NCBI GenBank assembly: GCA_964036155.1
Contig: OZ038422.1
Location: 51,049,201-51,113,200 of the forward strand
DNA length: 64,000 bases
Origin: Diploscapter coronatus
Lineage: Eukaryota > Nematoda > Chromadorea > Rhabditida > Rhabditidae
Direction: 5' to 3'
Shown here: positions 24,800-38,046 of the stretch, piece after piece
Numbering within the stretch: position 1 is the first letter of the stretch
Layout of the letters: each line of letters begins with the position of its first letter
The notes under the pieces: generated by a model
Seen by the model: the letters and a program-made list of their open reading frames with translations, nothing else
Databases searched by the model: none
What the model was told of the DNA's origin: nothing
Translations under genes and position numbers: made by a program

Positions 24800-26539
24800 A
24801 TGAATCTGCCGCCGTGGACGTCGAAAGTCATCGCGGCTGGAATCGGTTAGTAGTTGGAAAAGTTGAAAGAAAAAACAACCTACCAACAAAATTCTAGCGA
24901 TCGTCATCTTCCTAGCCGTCGCGGTGATGTACTGGTGGGATCAATACGAAAAGTCGAAGGTGCGGTCTGAAATTAAAAATAAAAAAACCTAAATAGATTT
25001 CTTAGAAAACTAGCCCAAAATTTTTCTTCTCTGATAGCAGTTTAGTTGTCGTAATAGGCAACATTTCCAAACAAGTGAATTTCAGTCATATTACGGTAAG
25101 ACCGATTCGATGGGGCCTGAAGAGCAGGAGGCGGAACGCGAGCGCGACACCATTGCTTTCGGAGCGAATAGAGATGTGGTAGGTCTTCTGAAGCAAATTT
25201 ATAGTAGATAAGAAAATTCTTATAATTTTCTAGTTCTACCTCGAAAGAGACGAGTCGGCGCAGGGCGGCGGAGTCAAGTGGAGGGTTCTGCAGAAGCGCA
25301 AACGCGTTCGGTTCCTCACTCCCGCTGGCACTATGTAAGTGGATTCTGGAAGAAAAATCAAGATTATTCTGAAATAAATCTATAAATACTAACCCGAATA
25401 TTTGCAGAACAGCGGCCAATTCCGGAGCGAACTCGGCAGTGATCGGCATGATGGCCTCGGCGACGCCTAATCCGCCTTTAGCCGACTCCAATTCGCCCAC
25501 GCAAACCGTGCAGGCAGTCGTGCTGAAGGACTCCACCGCTAGAGCGCCTGAAGTAAGCTGAAGAGAAATTCGAGCAGAAAAGCATGACACTTTTCAATTG
25601 ATATCTAGAACGTATTTGCACTTTTACTAAAAATACTTTTTTTGGAAGTCTTGGAAATGCTCTTCTTTTCACCGAGTTTGGAAAATGGATGTTTCAAGAA
25701 AACAAGATATGTTTTCGAAAAACTAAAGACGACTCGATACTATCAAACCGTTTTTAAGCAGAAATTGTCACCGATTCCAGCTGATTGCGATCCTAACGAC
25801 GACGGAGATTCCGGACTCGGTGAAGCACGAACGTCGTCTCAAGGCCGAGTACATAATGGAGACGATTCTCATGACGCTCGAGAGGATGCTCGAGAAGCCC
25901 ATTGTCGTGCAGGGCCATCTGCAGGATGTCGGATGGATCATCAAGGGCAGCGAGGCGAATGGGACCGGCGATTTTACGATGCTTGTAAGCAATTATTTTA
26001 CCTTTCTGAATTCCGTTACCCAACATCCAAAATCTGTCAAGATATGTAATAGTCAAAAAGTTTGAAGTTCGCGAACGTCTTCTGACGAATAACTGGCTCT
26101 TTCATGCTTAAATACTTCCCTTTCCTCCAAAAATCTAGGAGAAAAGTGGTCAAAAATTTTAAAGGGTAAAGTTAGCCTTGATTCTTGAAGGTCGTTAGAT
26201 TCTCGAAAGAATAGCTCGATCTTTCTGACTAATGTAAGAGCACTTTTCTCCCAGAATCTAGAGAGAAAGTTCTCAAAGTATCTTTTTCCACCAGATTACC
26301 CTTCCAGATGCTAATCCAAGTCATGGTGCCCGTCGAGATCAACGTCGTTTGCTTCAGCGTCGTCATGCAGCCGGTCGTGTCCGTTCAACAGATTCCTGTA
26401 ATTTCACGGGGTTTTCTCGACAAAATGAGACAAATTTTAGCCTGCTTCGAGTCACAGCAGCGGTGGAACAGCGTCGAAGAAGAATCGTCTGCTGGCGCCC
26501 GACATGACCCAGGCCGTCACCAAAACCAAGGATATGTAG
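24800..26539 (+). CDS. Unrecognised single-pass membrane protein
   Basis: Eight exons give 279 residues: 24800-24845, 24898-24959, 25086-25178, 25234-25334, 25408-25552, 25781-25984, 26308-26397, 26441-26539. Seen: MNLPPWTSK, then one strongly hydrophobic segment (AGIAIVIFLAVAVMYWW, about residues 12-29), an acidic stretch (GPEEQEAERERD), a basic stretch (WRVLQKRKRVRF), an Ala/Ser/Pro-rich linker, an amphipathic charged region (VKHERRLKAEYIMETI and onward, about 175-230), a hydrophobic beta-like segment (VMVPVEINVVCFSVVMQPVV) and a basic tail. I do not recognise the family. An upstream exon (24508-24591) would encode a good signal peptide (MITITVLLFHAVFTVSG) and could be joined in frame to an acceptor at 24775, giving a different N-terminus. 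The coding exons have higher GC content than the flanks, which supports a real gene. Confidence 0.6.
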
Positions 26540-26751
26540 ACAAAGTGAGGACTAGAGTTAAGATTTTTGGATCTTCATGCAAAATTAATTTAATCTGGAA
26601 AAACTTACGAAAAGATGAAACTTTATACAATTTCCAAAGACGACTATCAATTCGATCACTCTGAAATTCAAAGATAAAGGTTGAGGGAAAAATTGAACCA
26701 TTTTTAGCGTGCAAAAGTGCTCGGATAAAGTACTTATTTGTTATTTGAAGA

Positions 26752-26880
26752 CAGTCTTTGAGAGATTCAACCAAGAGGCGACAAGTGGCAAAAGTGTCGT
26801 TTTTCCGGGGTTTTAGTGTTAACTAACTAACTGGATTCGACCTGAGAATCATAATTCTGACTTTTTTCTAGGGACCACCA
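26752..26880. repeat. Solo end of the foldback repeat family
   Basis: This stretch (CTTTGAGAGATTCAACCAAG, then GTGGCAAAAGTGTCGTTTTT, then GTTAACTAACTAACTGGATT) matches the reverse complement of about 43970-44085, the right arm of a compact foldback element, over more than 100 bp with scattered mismatches. No second arm lies nearby, so it looks like a solo or broken copy. Confidence 0.6.
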
Positions 26881-26957
26881 GCCATTTTATCAAATTCTTT
26901 ATCCTCTTCATTCAGTTCTCATTTCTCGTCTTCTATGAATGGTCATTCCATCTTATC

Positions 26958-27045
26958 CAGAGCTGTCTGAAGTTCGAAAGAATCGAACTTGAACTGAACT
27001 GAATTTCCGGACAGTTCGAAGTTCACTTCAGTTCGGGCAGCCCTG
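26958..27045. mobile_element. Small hairpin element with CAG...CTG ends, hAT-MITE-like
   Basis: Starts CAGAGCTGTCTGAAGTTCGA and ends with an imperfect inverted copy, CAGTTCGGGCAGCCCTG. The related copy at 31431-31502 sits at the same place in the second Kelch flank, so the insertion predates the duplication. No 8-bp target duplication can be seen, so assignment to hAT rests only on the terminal bases. Confidence 0.4.
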
Positions 27046-27240
27046 ATTAAAAGGAATATTTATTTCAGTTACGATTTTCCCTCACCACTTTTGGATGTCT
27101 TCGAAAGTTCTCGTACCATGTGCATTGAATAATTGTTATCTCATGATTGTTATTGAAAGAATAATTTTAGATGAAATTAATGATAATCATATCAACGAAC
27201 TTTATTTTATTGTCGACGACAGGCAAATACTCCAAAGGTG
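27040..27240. repeat. Kelch-unit 3' flank repeat, copy 1
   Basis: The sequence from GGAATATTTATTTCAGTTAC through the TTGGATGTCTTCGAAAG and ATGTGCATTGAA landmarks recurs at 31500-31660, 35950-36110 and 38700-38960, each time just past the last exon of a Kelch unit. The duplicated segment is therefore larger than the coding part and includes downstream non-coding DNA. Confidence 0.65.
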
Positions 27241-27408
27241 AAAGTCGTTCAAATTTACATCTAATACCTAATACAAAATGTTCTCAAATTTGAATATAAA
27301 TAACAAGTAGAGATGGAATATCGAACTAAAGGTTCCTTCTCTTCAGAGGGAAGAATCTTATCACTGTATTATAGTCGAGTATATAAATTTGGCTATTCGA
27401 ATATTCAT

Positions 27409-28771
27409 TCAGCTGAGAAGGCAATTATCTTTGTTAATACGTTTAGTGCGCGTTTTCTTTCCAACACTTTCACTAGTCGCAGGTAAGTTTCTCGATATTT
27501 CCACTTCACGCCATTTATTCGTTTGTGGATCGTATTCTTCAATAGCGTCACAGAAACTTATCGCATAGTAAAAACCACCACCTCGTTTCTTAGAATTTTG
27601 AAATCTAAGTTAACAAATATTTCGTATAAAAATATGCAAAATCTTAGCTTACCCTCCGATTGTATACAATTTTCCATTCACAGCAACAAGCGAATGTTGC
27701 TTTCTTTCATAATTCATATCAGCGATTCGAGAAATTCGATTTTCAACTGAAACTGAAGGGTCGAAACACAGACAAGATTTTAATGCTCTTCCACTAAATA
27801 TATAATAATACATTATTTAATATACAAAATTAACGACTAGTATTCTCCTCCAGTTATGTAAATTTTTCCATTTAGCGATGCAACTCCGAAAGAACCTTCA
27901 TTTTCTGGAATCTCTTCAATTTCAATCCATTCCCGTTCATCGTCTGATAATCGATATATCATTTTGCTATTCCATTCATCAAAAACTAAATATCCATAAT
28001 TACAATAATGAATATGCTATAATATGACCGTATAAAATTTCATCGCTTGTTATTGTTTGAACACGTATAGTTGGAAGAAAAAAAGCAGGTCCTGTTTGCC
28101 ATTTTCCATCTATCAAAACCTGAATTAATTATTTCATGGATTTTCATTCAATCTTCTTACATCAACTCGATTCGTATCTTTATATGTTTTAAGATCCCAT
28201 CCACCCAAATAATACAATTTGCCTTTGAAATAAGCCACAGATGCACGTCCACGCCATTCAGGAGGATCTGGACCTGCAAAAAATGCAATAAAATTAAATC
28301 ACTCTATTGGCTTTTGTAATGTTTACCTTTATTGATTTGTCGAGTAGTCAGATCGAAAATTTCAAATAATTTTTCTTCACTGTTCAATGCAAAAATCTAA
28401 AAGTATAAAATTAGCAATGCAAAATAAAATAATCTACTTTATCTTCTGTAGTTGCTACTTCATGTGAATCTAAATCATTAGTAAATTTCGTAATCTGCTC
28501 AACAGAATTAGTATGTGAGTCAAACAGACAAATTCCTTTATCAATATTGTCGTTTCCATAATATACTAAATACCAAATTAATTTTCGCTCATACAAGGAA
28601 TATTTTCCTACGATAGAATAAAGTTTTCCTTTCGAGCACGAGCGCTATCGGCAGATCTCTCTTGATTATTTTCATCATCCGTCTATTAGTCCAGGCCAAT
28701 TGCCTCAGATCTTTGAATTCGGGATATTGGCAGATCAATAATATAATTTCGACTGGTAAATTGGCTAACAT
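27409..28771 (-). CDS. F-box/Kelch-repeat protein
   Basis: Eight exons on the minus strand give 347 residues: 28612-28771, 28438-28565, 28327-28396, 28161-28273, 28063-28119, 27838-28016, 27653-27793, 27409-27604. Residues 3-40 are an F-box (LPVEIILLICQYPEF then LRQLAWTNRRMMKII). Residues 54-347 are Kelch repeats with the usual double glycine after hydrophobic strands: LYYLGGW, IYITGG, LYTIGG, plus EYDPQTNKW at the end. F-box proteins recruit substrates to SCF ubiquitin ligases through Skp1; the Kelch propeller would be the substrate-binding part. The exon plan matches the three other Kelch units in the window. The C-terminal basic tail (KKTRTKRINK) is unique to this copy. The substrate is unknown. 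Confidence 0.82.
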
Positions 28772-28965
28772 CTTTGTTAAGAGACCTAAACAGCCATCAT
28801 AGTATTATTTCAAAATGGAAATAGTAAAAGAGTATTGATTGAATGAGAAAGTCTGCAATTAATGAGTTTGAAATTGATCATTGAAGAAAGGGGAATGAAA
28901 CTACTAAATTGGTGCTTCACAATTGTTACCAGACTAAAAATCGATTCCTAAACATGGCTTATCAT

Positions 28966-31160
28966 TTAAAACAGATTCTCTGTAATATTCGACGATCTCA
29001 AGGAAGAGACCGGACCAGAGGCTTAAAATGCGTTCTGAAGGGTTATTTGAGTGTTTTCTATCTATATTCGAGCTGGAGAACACGATTTTGGAGCTTTTTC
29101 CCGGAGTTTTCACGTCCAGGTTCGGGTACCGGAGTCCGGGGGTCAAATTTCAAAAGTCATTCTTATATCCCAAATTGTATATCACATTGTTCAGTTCGAC
29201 GAGCTGAGTTGAATGGTGCGAACATTTTTTGAATCTGACCTTCCTATCACAAGTTACGGCTAAAAGCAGTGCAAAAGTGTCAAAAAGCATGGGTCTCCGA
29301 GATAAAATCGAAATTTACACACAATGCCGTGTGTATTACATCACAATATTTTCATCAAACAAAGTACATGTCCTACTCATGCTAATTCGATAATTATTTC
29401 GAAGGAATAGACACGGCATCTTATCGAAAAACCGGTCCGAAGTGGAACTTGAAAATTTCGATTTTTCAAAAATCAATGTAACCCCCACAAATCATATACC
29501 ATTCGATAGAGCTCATCAAACCAAGCAACTTTTGTGAAGACACCTCAGAAAAATTTCTATCCCTGAGGGCTCCAGATAAGAAAAACCGAAAATCGTACTT
29601 TACATTCGGGAATTTTTATCTCGAAAATTTCCGCAAGTAGGTGGGATCAAATTTAGTGTTAGAATGAAGCTTAGACCTCGTAGAACATTCTAGAATTTTT
29701 TGGAGTCATTTGGAGAAATTTCGGGTATCAGACCTGGCAGGGCCGGAGGGGTACAGGTCGGAATTTGAAATTTCTCGGAAACCTATTCATGTTGTATATC
29801 ATTCGAAAGCCAATAAAAAACTAAGTGTAATGCCGAAAACCGCTTGAAAAACAGATTGATGCATCGAGATTTATGATCAAAAACGTTACCAAGTTTACTC
29901 TTCAATTTGACCGAAACTTCTTTTCCTCATAAAAATCGATACACTCATCCGTTTTTCAAGCGGTTTTCAGCATTACACTCAGTTTTTCATTGGACTTCGA
30001 ATGGTATACAACATTATAGGTCTTTCTACCAAATGGTAACTCATCCCCTAAGGGGTCGCGGCTCATATGGGTCAAATTAATATTTTAACAAAGACCCATC
30101 ATGCTATATATCAAATGAAAACCCTTATTGAACTGAATAATATTCTGAAAACCGCTTGAAAAATAGATTAGTCTATTGCCTTTTATGGTCATTTGAAGTT
30201 ACTCTATTTTTGGTATTTTTCGACAGGTGGTTATAACCCATTACAATGATGGTATAATGAAACCACTTGCTGAAATTGATAGAAATTGACTCGAATATTA
30301 CTCTCCAATCAATTTCGAGTCGATTGATATCCATCTTGATATAGTACCACTCGGGTACCATATGAGTGGTATACCATGGATCCATATGATAACATGGTAA
30401 AGTGGTAGCACGATACTCTAGGAAGCAAAAATGAAGTATTGCCCTTCAACTGCTATATCCCGAAAAGATTTTCCGAATTCATTTTATTTTACAAAAGTTA
30501 TGAATTTTTGAAAATTTTTGTCATTTTCGTGGGTCTGACCCATTCAAACCTCCATATCACGCATACCATAATAGATAACCATATGGTGTCTCCACAAAAG
30601 TTGTTCAGTTTGATGAGCTCTATCGAATGATATATGATTTGGAGGTATAACTCAAATATTTGAAAATTCGAAATTTTCAAGTCCGACTTCGGACCGATTT
30701 TTCGGTAGAATGCCGTGTCTATTCCTTCGAAATAATTATTGAATTAGCATGAGTAGGACATGTACTTTGTTCGATGAAAATATTGGGATGTAATACACAC
30801 GGCATTGTATATAAAGTTCGACTTTTCCTCGAAGACTCATGATTTTTGGCGTTTTTGCACTGTTTTTAGTCGTAACTTGCGATAGGAAGGTCAGATTCGA
30901 AAAATGTTTGCACCATTCGACTCAGCTCATCGAACCAAACAATCTGATATACAATTCGGGGTATTAAGCTGACTTTTGAAATTTGACCCCCGGACCCGGT
31001 ACCCGAACCTGGACGTGAAAACTCCGGGAAAAAGCTCCAAAATCGTGTTCTCCAGCTCGAATATAGATAGAAAACACTCAAATAACCCTTCAGAACGAAT
31101 TTTAAGTTTCTGGTCCGAACAGTTTCGAGGATTACGGAGAATCTGTTTTAAGAGTGAATG
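28966..31160. mobile_element. Foldback element with arms of about 560 bp
   Basis: The left arm (about 28966-29530) and right arm (about 30590-31160) are inverted copies of each other. Matching landmarks are the GTTATTTGAGTGTTTTCTAT, GGAGCTTTTTCCCGGAGTTT and CCGGGGGTCAAATTTCAAAA blocks, the AATGCCGTGTGTATTACATC block, and CTCATGCTAATTCGATAATT. The centre contains a second inverted pair (about 29800-30010, CGCTTGAAAAACAGATT against the reverse of TCCGTTTTTCAAGCGGTTTT). No transposase frame is present; frames inside the arms (28909-29232, 30866-31081) are mirror images of the same non-coding arm. It lies between the F-box/Kelch and Hsp70/Kelch genes. Confidence 0.75.
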
Positions 31161-31430
31161 TCAGTAAAGACCAAATTCGATATAAACGGATCCACAAACA
31201 GGGCTGATTTTCACATATATTGCTCAGTTTTTCACGCTGATTCTCATGGTGCAATTCGTTTTTCGAAAATGGTCATTAATTACCGTACTTTCCGAAATAA
31301 CTCACTTCAGAGTGAATATTTTCGAGGGATGTGTTAACATAAGTTGATCAATTTTCGATATGCTATCAATTCTTTATTCTTTTTTCTGGTAATGACATTG
31401 TTCCAAGTAATGGAGAGTAAATGACAGGAT

Positions 31431-31661
31431 CAGAGCTATCTGAAGTTCGAAATAATCGAACTTGAACTTCCAGACAATTTCAGTTCAGTTCGTACAACCC
31501 TGATTAAAAGGAATATTTATTTCAGTTACAATTATCCCTCATCACTTTTGAATGTGTTCGAAAGTTGTTTATATCGTGCGCATTAGAATTCAGTTATTAT
31601 TTCACATTTTATTGAATAAAATTCTATATGAAATTTGAGATTATTATAATCAAGCTTTATT
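31431..31661. repeat. Kelch-unit 3' flank repeat, copy 2, with the CAG...CTG hairpin
   Basis: Contains the second hairpin copy (31431-31502) followed by the same flank seen after the F-box/Kelch gene (GGAATATTTATTTCAGTTAC, then ATCACTTTTGAATGTGTTCG). It supplies the empty-site comparison for the MITE at 38764-38851. Confidence 0.6.
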
Positions 31662-34491
<2,830 letters not shown>

Positions 34492-36060
34492 CTAATTCAT
34501 TTAAATATTTCTTTCAAGAAAGGATGAAGAATGATTACATTATTATGGAATCTCTTGAAAAGAAAACGATAATCTAACAGCTTGAAACGAATTAGGATAT
34601 GATTTAATATAATAATCTCATCTTACCAAATTGCATATCTCACCTTAGATATCTCATCCCGATCTCTATAAATACCTCACTCTATCAGTTAATAAACGTT
34701 TTCGCTCGCATCTTGTTCTAACCTTCAAGCCTCTACACAGACTCTTACGTCGTCTACATCTTTGTGGGATTGCAGTACTCAACTAAACGTTTGCCAGATA
34801 TTTGCTAATACGGGCAAGACTAAGGAAATTTTGAATAAAATTGTCAATGATAAAGCGATACTTGAATAATAAAAATGAAATAACGACACAATTTCGCACT
34901 TGAAACACTCGAATTTTATGCAGATAACATAAGGAATGACAAAATTGTATAATTTACGGTATTTTACGGTCTACCTTCATGATATTTCGAATAGACGATA
35001 AGACAAGTCATTTTCCAAACACACAAGTGTGCGATAGTCCTAGCATCTTCTTCCAACTTATTTAAAAGCAAATAGCATTTTATTGTCGATTTTTATGACT
35101 ATGAGAGAACCTTGAATTTAGAGCTCGCAAGCTCTGCTCACTTTGAAGCAAAAATTGGTCCAATTTTTTGTTTTTCGTTAATTATTGCGTTAATTAGGCA
35201 ATATCACGAAAAATTTTCTTCTACAAATGTTCAAATGAGCATATGGACGAACGATTTGCACCGTTAAAACGCTATAAAAACAGTTCAGAACTGTTCTGGA
35301 ATCATTCGAAAAGTAGTTATTAACGAAATTTCGAAAAAAGGATTTCTGAAACTCCAGGGAGGTTCCACTCGAAAGTACCTAGTATCGTTTCTTTAGTAAT
35401 TCCATGAGTGTTTGTCTGTATGTGTGTCCAACGCTATAACTTCAAGGGGAATAAGAAAAAGTATGATGATTACCTCTACTATATAAGAATGTATACATAC
35501 TTTTTTTAAATTCAATTTTCATTAAAAATTTCCATACCAATTATACAAATCGGCTATGGAGATTTCAACAAAAAATTGTTTCAGAGAATTTTGACTTCAA
35601 AAATGATCAAAATTAGCATAAAATCGATTTTTTCATCATTTTTTCGAGTTTTTCACCCAAAAACCAACTTTTTTAATCGAATTTCAGAAAACTAAAACAA
35701 TAGGATTGTGCCCCTATATAAGGGCTTCAAAATTATGTATAACATGCTGGGGTAAAAATGCACTCCTGGGACATGTAATCAAACTGAATGCGGAGTGTCA
35801 ACAGTAACTGTCCACAAGAAATCGATTAACTATTTCTGCTATATATTTTGAAAAATTACTTTGAAATTCATTAATAGATTGAAATTACTATAAAATAAAT
35901 ATTGGATTTGGTTACGAAATTTTCTAAATAAAATATTTTAGATAATATTTATTTGAGTTAATTATTATTCGTTACTTTTGGATGTCTTCGAGAATTGTCT
36001 GTGTCATGTGCATTGAAGTTAAATTATTATTTTACATTTTATTGAATAAAATTTCCATAT
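34492..36060. other. Upstream flank of the Hsp70/Kelch gene, no gene seen
   Basis: No coding chain. An isolated TTCAAGAA at 34513-34520 resembles half of a heat-shock element but lacks the required further repeats. A TATAAATA lies at 34668-34675 on the plus strand without an evident gene to serve. At about 35395-35450 there is a TGTTTGTCTGTATGTGTGTCC tract like those found in dispersed nematode repeats. Confidence 0.45.
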
Positions 36061-36164
36061 GAAATTTGAGATTGTTATAATCAAGCTTTATTTTATGTTA
36101 ATTTCTCAACTTCTCGCTATCTATTCGTTTGTGGATCGTATTCTTCAATGACATCACAGAAGTT
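36061..36164 (-). pseudogene. Dead last exon of a Kelch unit with its 3' flank
   Basis: The reverse strand reads the terminal Kelch exon (CDVIEEYDPQTNR) but a TAG replaces the conserved Trp codon that follows in all live copies. The sequence past it matches the 3' flank of the other units (AAGCTTTATTTTATG). The upstream part of the unit is missing, cut by an inserted MITE at 36165. Confidence 0.7.
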
Positions 36165-36294
36165 CAGGGTTGCAAATTTTGTACACGATTCAATACACGA
36201 CACGACACGATAGCCAATCGTGTCGTGTATTTTCCAATCGTGTCGTGTATTCATCGTGTATCGTGTCGTGTCGTGTAAAAAAGTTGCAACCCTG
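36165..36294. mobile_element. Non-autonomous hAT-type MITE with 8-bp target duplication
   Basis: 130 bp with perfect 11-bp inverted ends (CAGGGTTGCAA ... TTGCAACCCTG) flanked by the 8-bp direct repeat CAGAAGTT (36157-36164 and 36295-36302). CAGGG termini and 8-bp duplications are hallmarks of hAT transposons. The interior is made of inverted ACACGACACGA/TCGTGTCGTGT arrays. Other Kelch copies (for example 31724-31731) show the uninterrupted CAGAAGTT site. Confidence 0.85.
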
Positions 36295-36529
36295 CAGAAG
36301 TTACTGCAGAATCTACTACTCCAATGCGGAGAGATAGTTCATGGAACACTGCTTCAGGGGGGACTCAAACAGGATCAAGGTGATTATTTTGAATGTTCGG
36401 AGTTCTTTCGTTTTGTTAATTGAAAAGGTATTTATTACTCTGTCAATCTAGTAAATTTTGAAGGAAAATATGCTGAACGTTTACACACGAAAATTGGTAC
36501 TTTCCAAAGAAAAGATTAATTATTTTTAG

Positions 36530-38046
36530 GCCAAGAAGGGGTTGAGTGACGATGCGAAAGATGTCCAGATTAAGGGTCTGCAGACTGGGTTCGAGAAAAT
36601 GATCGAGGGCTGCGAAAAAGTATGGATGCGATTTTTAATTAGTGAATTTTAGTTTTTTGTCCAATGCTGTCAAAATTGAATACTCCTATACACTACTTCA
36701 ATTTTCGTTTTTTATTCTAATTTACAGGAATGCATTTTCAAGCATTCGAATAATTGTTATTTTTAGGCCGAATGCAGACACAATGATGGTCTCGTTCTTC
36801 AATGAATCCGACCTGAAGAACTGCGATTTCTGCAGAGCTTCCGAAAAGGTCAGCCAACAAGCAAATGCGCTCAAAACGGTAAGACATTGTGGATAGATTT
36901 TAAAAATTCAAAATTTGTAATTGAAAGTTTCATTTATTCTATCATTTCAGCAACAAAATGAAGAAGCTCACGAATCATTCGGATATGAACCAAGATAATT
37001 TTGTTCTAATAAATATTGATCAAAGATTTTTTCAGGCAAAAAAGGAGGAATATTCTGGATTCGAGAATGGAAAAAGAGTAGGCTGCCAGGCTAAAACTGC
37101 TGTTCAGGTAAGAAAATTTGAAATAACTCGTTGAAAAATGTGCTGTTCCTATCATTTTATAAATTCCTCTAAACCACTTTTTGAATTTTATTAGTTTTCA
37201 GGAAGAATTCGAACGTCGTCGCAAAGCGCGTGAATTGGCAAATGAAGGAGCTGCGAGGCAAGTGCGTCGAGTCACTCACCATTGTTGTAAGTTTTCATTT
37301 GACAAATCATAATTTGAACAGAAATATCTTATACTCTACATAACGAAGCTCATACCAATATCAATTATCCCAGGAGTTGTGTTTGATGAAACTGGTATTC
37401 ATGTTCAGACTGACACTGATTGATTGTGTCGAGGTAAAATGCCACTCAATTAGATTCCCTGATTATCTATTATTTAAGCTATTTTATTCAGCGTCGTGAA
37501 GCGATAGTTCGTACAGTCATACAGGCTCTGGACGATAATTTCTCCCAGATAGACAACCAGCTGACATCGAGTACAACTCCTGCTATTTTCAGTCCAAGAC
37601 GCTCAGCTCCTACAACCACAAGTCGTATGTTATTTTTATTTAATTCTGAAATGTGTCCAGTACAGTGCAAAAATTACTATTTTGTCGATCAGCACTAGTT
37701 TGTTTGCACTGTTAATATTTATGATCTTACCCATCAATTTCATAGCTTTTATTGATATCATGATTTAAAATAAAATGACCCATTTTCCAAATATTCTAAC
37801 CTGAGATGGGGAGATTGGTTAATTTCGAACATAACTTTGACCTTACTACTTTACTACTTTACTACCGTTTATCTATAATTTTTATCTGTGAAAAGCGAGT
37901 AAAATTCCTTGATTTCAGCTGAGTGCAATCAAGAACGCGACAAAGGATGGAACGGAATAAGATTCCTCTTCTGCTTCAGCCATTTGATAATGATAAAACA
38001 ATGCATTGGTATTCTCAATAAGGGTTTCATTGATTTCATATTGTGA
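36530..38046 (+). CDS. Unresolved, possibly decaying gene with cysteine-bearing exons
   Basis: Several exon-like pieces can be read: 36530-36619 (AKKGLSDDAKDVQIKG and onward, ending EGCEK), about 36770-36878 (NESDLKNCDFCRASEKV), about 37036-37107 (VGCQAKTAVQ), about 37207-37288 (MKELRGKCVESLTIV), 37375-37433 (ELCLMKLVF then IDCVE), 37492-37623 (RREAIVRTVIQALDD, then a Thr/Ser/Pro-rich part) and 37919-38046 with a hydrophobic C-terminus. Spaced cysteines suggest a secreted protein, but I do not recognise the domain. Joining the pieces in phase requires second-choice AG acceptors at two places, and the 5' end is not found next to the MITE. It may be a real gene with imperfect modelling or a pseudogene. 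Confidence 0.35.

Larger units (their letters stand above)
26540..27408. other. Intergenic repeat-bearing stretch upstream of the Kelch region
   Basis: No gene. It holds a solo end of the foldback family (26752-26880), an imperfect CAG...CTG hairpin (26958-27045) and the first copy of the Kelch 3' flank repeat (about 27040-27240), each listed separately. Confidence 0.55.

Noticed and set aside
25042..25590. 182-codon open frame on the minus strand
   Set aside because: It lies antisense across exons 3-5 of the membrane-protein gene and their introns. Its length follows from GC-rich exons; it has no motif or splice signals of its own.
28909..31081. Two similar frames (FYLYSSWRTRFWSFFPEFSR) on opposite strands
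   Set aside because: They are the two inverted arms of the foldback element read in the same direction; both are interrupted and have no coding partner.
34513..34520. TTCAAGAA as a heat-shock element for the Hsp70/Kelch gene
   Set aside because: A functional element normally needs at least three alternating GAA/TTC units; only two are present and they lie about 20 bp before the ATG.
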